A stretch of DNA of 64,000 nucleotides from Enterococcus lemanii. Lineage in GTDB: Bacteria > Bacillota > Bacilli > Lactobacillales > Enterococcaceae. Numbering within the stretch: position 1 is the stretch's first letter; the number at the start of each line of letters is the position of its first letter. The stretch is taken from NCBI RefSeq assembly GCF_016909125.1, contig NZ_JAFBFD010000005.1, positions 17,260 through 81,259 on the forward strand, read 5' to 3'. The notes under the pieces were generated by a model. It searched no databases. It was not told the DNA's origin and saw nothing but the letters and a program-made list of their open reading frames with translations. Of the stretch, positions 31,667-39,310 are shown one piece after another. The position numbers were made by a program, and so were the translations under genes.

Positions 31667-32356
31667 TTATAAATTTCTATATCTCATAAACCCATAAAAT
31701 AAACAAAAACCAACGATAAAAATTAAGATTAATGCAGACAAAATTTTAACATGAATCGAATAGGTTTTTCCAACTCTTGGTGGAAACCCAACTAAATTTC
31801 CCATCAAGATTCCGCCGACTAAACCACCTAAATGCCCAAGTAGATCAATCGAGCGATCAAACATCCCAAAAATAAAACTCAACGCAACAAATAAAGCAAA
31901 CTGCCGAACCATCGCTTGAATCGCATAATTATTTTTAAAATGATAACCCAAAATAGCAAACGCACCAAACATCCCAAATAAAGCCGTACTTGACCCCGCC
32001 GATTGTACGCGCGGATCATTAAACGCAAAACTCAGTAAATTCCCAAGCACACCGCTCATTAAATAAATGGCAAAAAAGCGCCAATGCCCATAAATCGCTT
32101 CAACTTGTTGTCCCATATAATAAAGTACCACTGAATTAACCGCAAAATGCATTAAACCAAAATGAATAAACATCGGCGTAACAAAGCGCCAAAACTCTTG
32201 ATTAAAAACAATGGATGGGCCAAACATCGAACCACGAAACTCAATTAATAAGCTTGGAAAGACATACGCCAGTAAAAAAACTGCCGTTTGAATAGAAAGA
32301 AAGCTTAAAGTAATAAAAGGTTGATTCTTTAAATTTTTAAAATTTATTTTATTCAT
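31667..32356 (-). CDS. gluP: Rhomboid family intramembrane serine protease
   Basis: The 229-residue protein has about six to seven membrane segments. The catalytic serine lies in GSSTALFGMFGAF (near 121) and the catalytic histidine in LLGHLGGLVGGIL (near 173); HFGLMHFAVN supplies the conserved loop. It resembles the core of Bacillus GluP (YqgP) without the extra N-terminal and TPR domains. Its start overlaps the cyclo-ligase end by eight bases. Confidence 0.93.
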   Translation of the reverse strand: MNKINFKNLKNQPFITLSFLSIQTAVFLLAYVFPSLLIEFRGSMFGPSIVFNQEFWRFVTPMFIHFGLMHFAVNSVVLYYMGQQVEAIYGHWRFFAIYLMSGVLGNLLSFAFNDPRVQSAGSSTALFGMFGAFAILGYHFKNNYAIQAMVRQFALFVALSFIFGMFDRSIDLLGHLGGLVGGILMGNLVGFPPRVGKTYSIHVKILSALILIFIVGFCLFYGFMRYRNL

Positions 32357-32915
32357 TTACTGCCCCGCCTTTATAAGAATCTGTGTAAATTTTTTGTACA
32401 GGAATATCAAATTCTTCTACTTCCCAATCATCATATAATTGCTCTGAGAAAACCAAACTACATGTTTTCCCTTGATAATCAGCTAAATAGCGGTCATAAA
32501 ACCCACCACCAAAACCAATGCGAAACCCCCGACTAGAAAAAAGTAAACCGGGAACAACAATTAAATCAATTTCATCTTTAGGTAAAAATAAATTTGAAAG
32601 CGGCTCTTCCACTCCAAATTTCGTTGTCGTATATTCCGTCTGCGTATCCACTTCATAAAAGGCTAAACGTCTTTCAGGCAATGACTTTGGCACTAAAACT
32701 TTCTTTCCTTCTAAAAAAGCTTGTCGCATCACTTTACTTGTATCAAACTCAAAATCGACTGCTTTCACAACCGCAACTGACTGCGCCTCTTTCCACTGCT
32801 TTGAAGCAAAAAATAATGCTAAGATTTGTTTTTCTTTTTTATTTTTTAATTTTTCATGACGTGCCAATTCTTTTAATTTTTGAATAGCAAACTGTCGTCT
32901 TTCTTTTTTATCCAT
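32349..32915 (-). CDS. 5-formyltetrahydrofolate cyclo-ligase
   Basis: About 188 residues (YqgN family). The enzyme converts 5-formyl-THF to 5,10-methenyl-THF with ATP. The ATP-binding signature GFGGGFYDRYLA lies near 140, and VVPGLLFSSRGFRIG precedes it. Start at the second of two adjacent ATGs (32915), eight bases from AGGAG; a frame start 20 codons further up would lie above the promoter's start site. Confidence 0.94.
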   Translation of the reverse strand: MDKKERRQFAIQKLKELARHEKLKNKKEKQILALFFASKQWKEAQSVAVVKAVDFEFDTSKVMRQAFLEGKKVLVPKSLPERRLAFYEVDTQTEYTTTKFGVEEPLSNLFLPKDEIDLIVVPGLLFSSRGFRIGFGGGFYDRYLADYQGKTCSLVFSEQLYDDWEVEEFDIPVQKIYTDSYKGGAVNE

Positions 32916-32935
32916 CATCCACACTCCTACTGAAA

Positions 32936-32964
32936 ATAGTACCGAAAAACAGACAGAATAGCAA
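32936..32964 (-). promoter_or_regulatory. Promoter of the cyclo-ligase-rhomboid transcript
   Basis: -35 TTGCTA and -10 TACTAT with a 17-base spacer on the minus strand. The leader would be very short, reaching the AGGAG within about ten bases. Confidence 0.6.
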
Positions 32965-33238
32965 ACTGAAATCACTTATTCACAAAAAGTTCAAAGATGA
33001 AAAACGTATTTAGAAAATGAATAGCCAAAAATACATTTTCATACAATGGCTAGTTTTTGTTTTACCGATAACAAATTTTCAAATATTCGAGTTTAAAACC
33101 AGATATAAGCTAGGTTGGCTGAATAGATTGCGGTACTTTTAAGTCGCCGATTGAGTTAATGCAATTTGCTTACTTCCTTTCAATAATTAGCAATCACGAT
33201 AAGGTAGTTCTTACTTACTATATATTTCAGCATCTCTA
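32965..33238. other. Noncoding left part of the accessory islet
   Basis: No coding frame stands out. At 33022-33052 TAGCCA and TGGCTA can pair, followed by GTTTTTGTTTT on the plus strand, like a relict terminator with no gene in front of it. The rest is AT-rich with no recognised signal. Confidence 0.4.
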
Positions 33239-33267
33239 TTCACACGTACTTTAGCACGTGTTATAAT
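33239..33267 (+). promoter_or_regulatory. hicAB promoter with inverted-repeat operator
   Basis: -35 TTCACA and -10 TATAAT, 17 bases apart. The perfect inverted repeat ACACGT-8-ACGTGT (33242-33261) overlaps the end of the -35 and fills most of the spacer, ideally placed for autorepression by HicB. Confidence 0.8.
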
Positions 33268-33290
33268 AAACACATAGAAAGGAGACAGGA

Positions 33291-33476
33291 ATGAATGCGA
33301 AACAAGTGATTAAAATATTGAATCAAGATGGTTGGTATCTCGATTCCCAACGCGGGAGTCATAAGTATTACAAACATCCTAGTAAAAAAGGAAAGGTGAC
33401 CGTTGCTGACCATGGCAAAAAAGAGATACCTCTCAAAACACTTAACTCCATTTGGAAAACAGCGAGTCTGAAATGA
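33291..33476 (+). CDS. hicA: HicA toxin (mRNA interferase)
   Basis: A 61-residue double-stranded-RNA-binding-fold protein: MNAKQVIKILNQDGWYLDSQ, then RGSHKYYKHP with the catalytic histidine, VTVADHGKKEIPLKTLNSIWK. HicA cleaves mRNA and is neutralised by HicB encoded 50 bases downstream. AAGGAGACAGGA precedes the ATG. Part of an accessory islet between the cyclo-ligase gene and rpmG. Confidence 0.92.
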   Translation: MNAKQVIKILNQDGWYLDSQRGSHKYYKHPSKKGKVTVADHGKKEIPLKTLNSIWKTASLK

Positions 33477-33526
33477 TATGCTAGCTTCCAAGCATTCTAT
33501 CTATCTCAAAAGAAAGGATTGATTCT

Positions 33527-33913
33527 ATGTATCTTTATTATGCCGTTTTCAATTTTGAAGATGAGGCTATTAACGTTTCGTTCCCTGATTTAGAAGGTGC
33601 TGTTACTTTTGGCGAAAATATGCATGAGGCACTCTATATGGCAAAAGACTTACTAGCTGGATGGCTTTTAGGAGAAGAAGAAGATGGCAATACTTTTCCC
33701 ATCCCTACTGAACCGAATGATATTAATGCCAAAAAAGGCGATTTAGTCATCCCTATTGAAGTAGATCTTGATTTTTATCGTAGAAAATTCGACAGTACTC
33801 CAATCAAAAAGACTTTAACTATTCCTAATTACCTAAATGATTTAGGTAAGAAAGCAGGCATCAACTTCTCTCAAACTCTAACAGAAGCTTTAAAAGAAAA
33901 ATTAGGCGTTTAA
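33527..33913 (+). CDS. hicB: HicB antitoxin
   Basis: A 128-residue protein. The N-terminal HicB fold (YYAVFNFEDEAINVSFPDLEG..., ALYMAKDLLAGWLL) is followed by a C-terminal ribbon-helix-helix-like DNA-binding segment (TIPNYLNDLGKKAGINFSQTLTEAL). It should bind HicA and repress the operon via the upstream inverted repeat. AAAGGA lies before the ATG. Confidence 0.92.
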   Translation: MYLYYAVFNFEDEAINVSFPDLEGAVTFGENMHEALYMAKDLLAGWLLGEEEDGNTFPIPTEPNDINAKKGDLVIPIEVDLDFYRRKFDSTPIKKTLTIPNYLNDLGKKAGINFSQTLTEALKEKLGV

Positions 33914-33920
33914 TTGTATT

Positions 33921-33964
33921 CAACAAAAAGATTGCTCAACTAGTATTGTGCGATCTTTTTGTTG
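33921..33964 (+). terminator. Hairpin after hicB
   Basis: CAACAAAAAGAT and ATCTTTTTGTTG form a perfect 12-bp stem, extended by three more pairs, eight bases after the hicB stop. The T tract is inside the stem's 3' arm. Confidence 0.65.
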
Positions 33965-34275
33965 CGATTAATCACCGCATAGTTTACAGATACAACCTTG
34001 TCTTTTGCAGCACTTACGGAGAGATTATTAGCCACCAAAGTGTTTATGGTCGTTCTTCACGTATTGCAGAGAAAGCAGAATTGCCTAATATTGGTTTGCA
34101 CGGCTTCCGTCACACGCACGCTACTTTGTTATTCGAGAGTGGTGTAAACATCAAAGAGATTCAACATCGCTTGGGACATTCCGATATTTCTATGACAATG
34201 GATGTGTATACGCACGTCACGGATAGCGTAGAAAAGAAGGCAATTTCAACATTAATTGAACACTTTGGTTTTTAG
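33946..34275 (+). pseudogene. Tyrosine recombinase (phage/ICE integrase) remnant
   Basis: Only the C-terminal catalytic part is left. Homology seems to begin at NLVFCSTYGEIISHQS (near 33991). It includes LHGFRHTHATLLFESG (catalytic His and Arg), HRLGHSDISMTMDVYTH with the second conserved His, and the nucleophile tyrosine. The N-terminal arm-binding and core-binding domains and the first catalytic arginine are absent, and no start with a binding site exists. It ends 97 bases from rpmG. It marks an old integration beside rpmG. Confidence 0.85.
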
Positions 34276-34310
34276 CGAACGTAGTCAAAAGCGTAGTCAA
34301 AAACTTTCCT

Positions 34311-34358
34311 AAAAAACAAAAAAGAGCTAGAAACCCTGACACACAAGGCTTCTAGCTT
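34311..34358 (-). terminator. Terminator after rpmG
   Basis: AGCTAGAA and TTCTAGCT pair across a 17-base loop, followed on the minus strand by TCTTTTTTG. It lies between rpmG and the integrase remnant. Confidence 0.65.
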
Positions 34359-34372
34359 CGACTAAACGTTAA

Positions 34373-34522
34373 TTATTTAGTTTCACGGTGTAAAGTAACT
34401 TTTCTTTCACGTGGGCAGTATTTTTGTTTTTCTAAACGATCTGGAGTGTTACGTTTACTTTTGCTTGTTAAGTAGTTACGTTCTTTACAAGAAGTACATT
34501 CTAAAGTGATGTTTACGCGCAT
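34373..34522 (-). CDS. rpmG: 50S ribosomal protein L33
   Basis: A 49-residue L33 with [19 protein letters not shown] and [15 protein letters not shown]. Of the usual four zinc cysteines, the first pair (CTSC) is kept, but the second pair (normally CPxC) is reduced to a single CPRE, so it is a partial or C-minus variant. GGGAGGGAAAA precedes the ATG at 34522. It faces the accessory islet. Confidence 0.95.
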   Translation of the reverse strand: MRVNITLECTSCKERNYLTSKSKRNTPDRLEKQKYCPRERKVTLHRETK

Positions 34523-34623
34523 GATTTTCCCTCCCATACAAAAAGAATTCTCTAAGACATTTCTCAGACTTGAATATAATAGCATGATTCTGTAACAAAT
34601 GCTAGTCTTTTTTTGAAATTCGT

Positions 34624-34646
34624 TAAGTAGTTTTACTTGACGAATT
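34624..34646. repeat. Inverted repeat, left copy (23 bp)
   Basis: It is the exact reverse complement of 34850-34872. With the bases just left of it this copy also folds on itself (ATTCGTTAAGTA with TACTTGACGAAT). Confidence 0.85.
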
Positions 34647-34849
34647 ATTTTTTATTTAAAATCATTGGTTTATCTATTTTGAGTTGTTTTTTTGTTTAGA
34701 ATCTTTTTTTATTGTTACTGAACGAATGTCATTATGATCTTAAAGGCGTTTTGTCAATGCTTTGTATGGTATTCTTAAAAATAAGAACCTATGATTTCAA
34801 CCTAGAAGCCTATTTTGAAGTTCATTCATTTTTATTTTTCGCTTTGTTA

Positions 34850-34872
34850 AATTCGTCAAGTAAAACTACTTA
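34850..34872. repeat. Inverted repeat, right copy (23 bp)
   Basis: Exact reverse complement of 34624-34646; the intervening 203 bases are noncoding. The arrangement resembles a MITE-like or relic element, or a duplicated hairpin. Confidence 0.85.
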
Positions 34873-34936
34873 CATTTTTGTCTTCTATTTTCCAAACCTT
34901 CTTTTTCTCATTCTAAGCTTCTTTCATGCTTATACG

Positions 34937-34984
34937 AAAAAAACAGCATACAAACTTCATTCAGAAGAGGTATGCTGTTTTTTT
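34937..34984. terminator. Bidirectional intrinsic terminator
   Basis: A perfect stem (AAAAAAACAGCATAC and its complement, 15 bp including the A/T tracts) with an 18-base loop. It ends the baeRF gene on the minus strand. Confidence 0.88.
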
Positions 34985-35008
34985 ATCGCTAATATAGCTT
35001 CACTTATT

Positions 35009-36118
35009 TTAGTATCTTAAAATCGCAATCAAAGCTTTTTGGCCAGGGGCATCTGCTTGATCTAATAACGAAACTTCTCCCCCGTGGTTAATTACATCAA
35101 TCGCAATCGTATTTAATTCTTGACGCCAATCGTATTCTTCATCGACGTTTTCACCAAAACCTGGAACTAAATTCGAAGTGGCAATAAAGAGTTGTGAAAT
35201 ACGTCCTAGGCTAGCCGTTTGTTTAATATCAGCTAGTTGATCATAATATTTCGCTTCAATTAATTTTTTATAATTTGAAATTTGTTTTTGAGCTAATTCA
35301 ATGGAAATAATTTCTGCTCCTCTAGATAATTCAGCAACGCTTAAAGAAGTTGGAGATAAAGGAACGCCGACACCTTCAGTTGAAACAATATTTTTGGCAT
35401 ACTTTTTGAACATCGCTTGATTCTCTGGTAAACCAAAAAGATAAAGGGGTAATTTTTCTTCTTTTTCAATAAAATTGCGTAAAAAGTCCCCGATTGCAAT
35501 ATAATAGTTCGCCCAGTCAATAGCAACTTCTTCTTCTTTATCACTTGTTCCGTGTTGTCCAGAACCGCTCGCATTCCCCGAGGAACGGAAATTCGCGCCG
35601 CCTCCAGTAATTTCTTCTCCTAAAGCTTTTTTCAATGTTGTGGGGGCTTCTTCTGGTAATTCAACTGTATTTAATCGATTGTTCTCCATTTTGTACAATG
35701 ACATGGAATCGCGATTTAATGCTAATAAATAATAGTCGTAATTGTATTGTGCGTTTTTTATAATTGCAAGCAAGTAAGGTGTATCCCCTACATAGTACTG
35801 ATCATCAACTTCAATGTTTAGATGGTGCACCAATGTTTCTTCTGGTGTCAAAATAATCGCAATACTTTTTGTCGTATTACGCCAAAAGTCTGCGCTGTTT
35901 AAAATGGCGTCTGCTTTTGTTTGAATTTGGTTCCAATCTAAATCTGGATAACGTTTTGTGTAGCGTTTTTTCGCTTCTTTGATAAAATTTTTGAATTTCA
36001 AAATGTCTTTTTCGATTTCTTGATGTGCAACATGTGTATTTAACATAACAGTAACAAAGGGTCCTTTAACCTGATCTGATGCGAGTCGATTGAGTAATTC
36101 TCTACCAATTTTTGCCAT
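35009..36118 (-). CDS. Bacterial archaeo-eukaryotic release factor (baeRF) family protein
   Basis: A 369-residue soluble protein I place in the baeRF family (family 6 type) from its overall layout: an N-terminal alpha/beta domain, a central loop with GGGANFRSSGN...GQHGTSDKEEE, the counterpart of the eRF1 GGQ-like segment, and a C-terminal eL30-like domain (SQLFIATSNLVPGFGEN, then NHGGEVSLLD near 340). Family members are predicted to act at the ribosome, perhaps in peptidyl-tRNA hydrolysis or rescue, but experimental support is thin. GGAGGAG precedes the ATG. It is monocistronic. Confidence 0.7.
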   Translation of the reverse strand: MAKIGRELLNRLASDQVKGPFVTVMLNTHVAHQEIEKDILKFKNFIKEAKKRYTKRYPDLDWNQIQTKADAILNSADFWRNTTKSIAIILTPEETLVHHLNIEVDDQYYVGDTPYLLAIIKNAQYNYDYYLLALNRDSMSLYKMENNRLNTVELPEEAPTTLKKALGEEITGGGANFRSSGNASGSGQHGTSDKEEEVAIDWANYYIAIGDFLRNFIEKEEKLPLYLFGLPENQAMFKKYAKNIVSTEGVGVPLSPTSLSVAELSRGAEIISIELAQKQISNYKKLIEAKYYDQLADIKQTASLGRISQLFIATSNLVPGFGENVDEEYDWRQELNTIAIDVINHGGEVSLLDQADAPGQKALIAILRY

Positions 36119-36244
36119 AAATAATCTCCTCCTACAATGTTTTTAATACAACTCTAGTTTAGCAGATAAAGTGAAACTAGCAAAATAAAACGGTTACACA
36201 AATGGTTTTTTCATATAAATTGTAGCATTCTCAATGAAAAAGAC

Positions 36245-36272
36245 TTGCTTTCCTTTGATTATCACGTATAGT
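36245..36272 (+). promoter_or_regulatory. Promoter of the pseudouridine synthase gene
   Basis: -35 TTGCTT and -10 TATAGT with a 16-base spacer, 34 bases before the start codon. Confidence 0.65.
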
Positions 36273-36306
36273 AAGAATTGAAAAAAACTAAAAGAGGATA
36301 ATAAAA

Positions 36307-37017
36307 ATGCGTGTAAATAAATTTATTAGTGAAGCCGGCAAAGCTTCGAGACGCGGGGCCGACAAACTGGTCGAAGAAGGCCGCGTAACGATTAATGGAA
36401 AAAAAGCGAAAATCGGGAGCCAAGTCAATCCTGGTGATGATGTACGAGTGGATGGCAATCAGCTTTATGTCGCTCGAAATAATGTCTATATTGCGTTAAA
36501 CAAACCAGTAGGAATTACCAGTACAACCGAAAAAGGCGTCAAAGGTAATATTGTCGATTTAGTCAATCATCCTTTTCGTGTTTTCCATATCGGTCGACTA
36601 GATAAAGATTCTGAAGGGCTCATTTTACTCACAAATGATGGCGATATTGTCAATGAAATTTTGCGTTCTGAAAATCGCCACGAAAAAGAATACATTGTTT
36701 CCGTTGATCGTCCAATTACGCCTGACTTTTTAGCAAAAATGGCGAAAGGTGTCAAAATCCTTGGCCAAACCACACTCCCTTGTGAAGTGACCCAGTTATC
36801 AAAATACGAATTCAATATTATCTTAACCCAAGGACTAAATCGCCAAATTCGACGTATGTGTGAAGAACTCGGATACAACGTTGTTCGTTTGCAACGAATT
36901 CGAATTATGAATATTCAACTAGGTAACAATTTACCAGTCGGACAATGGCGTTATTTATCAAAAAAAGAAAAAAGTGAGTTATTTAACGAGTTAGATTACG
37001 AACCACGTGAATGGTAA
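36307..37017 (+). CDS. rluF: 23S rRNA pseudouridine synthase, RluF type
   Basis: A 236-residue RsuA/RluF-family enzyme. The N-terminal S4 RNA-binding domain (MRVNKFISEAGKASRRGADKLVEEG) is followed by the catalytic domain with GRLDKDSEGLILLTNDGD (catalytic Asp near residue 100) and LTQGLNRQIRRMCEELGY. The QGLNRQIRRM and RLQRIRIMNI pattern favours RluF (U2604 of 23S rRNA) over RsuA or RluB. GAGGATAA precedes the ATG. It is a single gene. Confidence 0.9.
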   Translation: MRVNKFISEAGKASRRGADKLVEEGRVTINGKKAKIGSQVNPGDDVRVDGNQLYVARNNVYIALNKPVGITSTTEKGVKGNIVDLVNHPFRVFHIGRLDKDSEGLILLTNDGDIVNEILRSENRHEKEYIVSVDRPITPDFLAKMAKGVKILGQTTLPCEVTQLSKYEFNIILTQGLNRQIRRMCEELGYNVVRLQRIRIMNIQLGNNLPVGQWRYLSKKEKSELFNELDYEPREW

Positions 37018-37032
37018 CAATCGCTTCTAATC

Positions 37033-37075
37033 AAAAAAATCCCATGGCGGCAAAACCAGCCCATGGGATTTTTTT
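37033..37075. terminator. Bidirectional intrinsic terminator
   Basis: AATCCCATGG and CCATGGGATT form a 10-bp stem with flanking A and T runs. Shared by rluF (+) and the NlpA-type operon (-). Confidence 0.9.
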
Positions 37076-37083
37076 CGATTCCT

Positions 37084-37896
37084 TTAAAATGAAGGAACGA
37101 GTGTTGCAGAATGTTCATTTTCTAAAAACGCTAGAACTTCTGGGCTTGTCATCGCCTTTTTTAAAGCTTGGATTTTTTCTGAATCTTGATTGTCTTCTCT
37201 GGCAACCAACTGAATAGAAAAACGATCGTCAATTTCTTTTTCTAAGAAGATTGCATCTGCTGGTTTTAAACCAATTTTTGAAATATAAGTTGGGTAGTTA
37301 TAAACAAGAGCCACCCCTGGTTCACTATATGCTTCAGCCAAGTTTAATAAGTCAACAGGCAACCATTCTAAATTCTTAGGGTTACTAACAATATCTTTTG
37401 TCGTTGCGTTTGTCCCTACCCCTTCTGTTAATTCAATTAAACCCACTTCATTTAAAATCGCCAGCGCACGGCCTTCATTCGACAAATCACTTGGAAGTGC
37501 CACTTTACTGCCTTCTGGAATTTCATCAATTGATTGGTAATCTTTTGAGTAAAAACCTACTTTTGCATCATAAATAGGTTGCAGTGCGACTAAGTTTGCG
37601 TCTTTTTCACTATTAAATTTTTCCATAAAAGGTTTATGTTGAGCAAAACTTGCATCTGCTTCTTTGTTTGCGACCATATCGTTGTAAGCTACGTTATCGT
37701 TGACTTGCACTAATTGAATGTCCCAGCCATCTTTTTTAGCCACTTCGGCTGCTTTTTTCACCACATCTGTCATTGGTGGGGCTTGACTAGCTACTTTAAT
37801 CACTTTATCTGAAGCACTCTCTTGGCCACTCGTACCACAAGCTGCTAATAATCCAATAAAACTAATTCCAATCATACCTAAAATCCATTTTTTCAT
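37084..37896 (-). CDS. NlpA/MetQ family substrate-binding lipoprotein
   Basis: The 270-residue protein has a lipoprotein signal peptide with lipobox LLAAC (cysteine at 20). The NlpA core follows: VIKVASQAPPMTDVVKKAA, ADASFAQHKPFMEKFN, KVALPSDLSNEGRALAILNEVGLI. Family members mostly bind methionine, but this one lies in an operon with a lipoate-protein ligase and a short ATPase, so its ligand may differ. Last gene of lplA-ATPase-permease-lipoprotein. Confidence 0.88.
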   Translation of the reverse strand: MKKWILGMIGISFIGLLAACGTSGQESASDKVIKVASQAPPMTDVVKKAAEVAKKDGWDIQLVQVNDNVAYNDMVANKEADASFAQHKPFMEKFNSEKDANLVALQPIYDAKVGFYSKDYQSIDEIPEGSKVALPSDLSNEGRALAILNEVGLIELTEGVGTNATTKDIVSNPKNLEWLPVDLLNLAEAYSEPGVALVYNYPTYISKIGLKPADAIFLEKEIDDRFSIQLVAREDNQDSEKIQALKKAMTSPEVLAFLENEHSATLVPSF

Positions 37897-37905
37897 TCTT
37901 TTTTC

Positions 37906-38580
37906 CTACTTTCTATGATCAATTTGATAAGCGAGTTGGTTCCCTAACATTTGAATAATAAAAACAATCACAATCATAATTAGTACGGCTGTATACATAA
38001 TCCCATATTGGTAACTTTGGTAGCCATACCGAATTGCAAAATCACCAATTCCACCACCACCAACAATCCCCATTACAGTAGAATAAGAAACCATACTGAC
38101 AATCGTTGTCGTAAAGGCTAACACTAGCCCACTACGCGCTTCAACCAATAAGAAATGCCAAATGTATTGCCAAGTTGACGCTCCTAATGATTGCGCTAAA
38201 ACGGTTATTTCTTTTGGTAAATCAAGTAAAACTTGTTCGACTAAACGCGCAAATATCGCGACCGCAACAAAACTTAAAGGAAATGCTGCTGGTACCGGAC
38301 CAAAAGCGCGACCAATTACAAAACGAACAACAGGAATTAAAACAATTACAAATAACAAAAATGGAAACGAACGAACGATACTCACAAAAGCATTGGCCAG
38401 CCAATAATTCAAGGTTTGTTTGCCATCATTTGCTTGTGGATGACTTAAAAATAAATAGATACCTAAAAATAAACCTAGAAAAAAACCAAAACTAAGCGAA
38501 ATGCCCATCATGATGCCTGTTTGTTTCAAAGATAACAGCAACTCTGGCCAATAATATTGAATTTGTTCAAATAAAGTCAT
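37906..38580 (-). CDS. MetI-type ABC transporter permease
   Basis: A 224-residue permease with about five membrane helices. The EAA-loop motif is around QSLGASTWQYIWHFLLVEARSG, followed by MGIVGGGGIGDFAIRYGYQSYQ, typical of MetI. It overlaps the ATPase stop by four bases (ATGA). Partner of the NlpA-type lipoprotein downstream. Confidence 0.92.
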   Translation of the reverse strand: MTLFEQIQYYWPELLLSLKQTGIMMGISLSFGFFLGLFLGIYLFLSHPQANDGKQTLNYWLANAFVSIVRSFPFLLFVIVLIPVVRFVIGRAFGPVPAAFPLSFVAVAIFARLVEQVLLDLPKEITVLAQSLGASTWQYIWHFLLVEARSGLVLAFTTTIVSMVSYSTVMGIVGGGGIGDFAIRYGYQSYQYGIMYTAVLIMIVIVFIIQMLGNQLAYQIDHRK

Positions 38581-39299
38581 TGGCCCAACCTCCTTTTTAC
38601 TTTCTCAAAGTAGCTTTCTGACTCTTTGACTAATTTTTCAGGTTGGTGTGATAATTCACCGAGTAACCGACCTTCTTCCATCACTAAGATACGGCTACAA
38701 GTTTTTTTGACTGCTGCTAAATCATGACTAACAAAAAAGATCGTGACGTCCATTTCGGTATGAATTTTTTGTAACAAACGTAAGACTTCATCGGCGTACT
38801 CTTCATCTAAGGCACTTGTCACTTCATCACACAATAACAGCTCTGGTTTTCGTACCAATGCACGAGCTAAAGCCACTCTTTGTTTTTCGCCACCTGACAA
38901 TTGGCTAGGATAAGCATGCGCTTTTTGTTCTAATCCAACGAATGTCAGTAAAGAGGTAACGACACTTGTTTCTTTTTGACCACTTAATTTTAACGGTAAG
39001 GCAATATTTTCTGCTACGGTCAAATTATGTAACAAATTAAATTGTTGAAAGACCATTCCAATTTTTTCTTTCATTTGTTGTTTTTCTCTTGCTGATAAAG
39101 TAGCCACTTCCCGATTTTCTAAATAGAGCTTGCCGCGAGTTGGCGCTTCTAGTAAATTCAATAAGCGCAAAAGAGTTGATTTTCCAGAACCACTTTTACC
39201 GACGATACCGACAAATTCATTGGATGATACTGAAAAAGAAAGATCAACTAAAGCCAATTTCTCATCATAAAGTTGCGAGACTTGTTCGAAACGATACAT
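38577..39299 (-). CDS. MetN-like ABC transporter ATPase, short form without NIL domain
   Basis: The 240-residue ATPase has Walker A GKSGSGKST (33-41), Q-loop FQQFNLLHN, signature QLSGGEKQRVALARAL near 136, and Walker B LLLCDEV. True MetN is about 340 residues, with a C-terminal NIL (ACT-like) domain that binds methionine and inhibits the pump. That domain is absent here, so methionine trans-inhibition would be lost or the substrate is different. Confidence 0.9.
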   Translation of the reverse strand: MYRFEQVSQLYDEKLALVDLSFSVSSNEFVGIVGKSGSGKSTLLRLLNLLEAPTRGKLYLENREVATLSAREKQQMKEKIGMVFQQFNLLHNLTVAENIALPLKLSGQKETSVVTSLLTFVGLEQKAHAYPSQLSGGEKQRVALARALVRKPELLLCDEVTSALDEEYADEVLRLLQKIHTEMDVTIFFVSHDLAAVKKTCSRILVMEEGRLLGELSHQPEKLVKESESYFEKVKRRLGQ

Positions 39300-39310
39300 T
39301 TGACCGCCCC

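Larger units (their letters stand above)
34523..34935. other. AT-rich noncoding region upstream of rpmG
   Basis: It contains the rpmG promoter region and a pair of 23-bp inverted repeats about 200 bases apart. A plus-strand frame from 34712 runs through the following terminator, has no binding site and resembles no family, so I treat the region as noncoding. Confidence 0.5.

Noticed and set aside
34275..34320. Repeated GTAGTCAAAA next to the integrase remnant as an attachment site
   Set aside because: The two copies are directly adjacent and no third copy was found at the other islet edge, so it cannot be called att.
34712..35020. 102-codon plus-strand frame downstream of the rpmG region
   Set aside because: Runs through a strong terminator and into the end of the baeRF gene; hydrophobic low-complexity product, no binding site.
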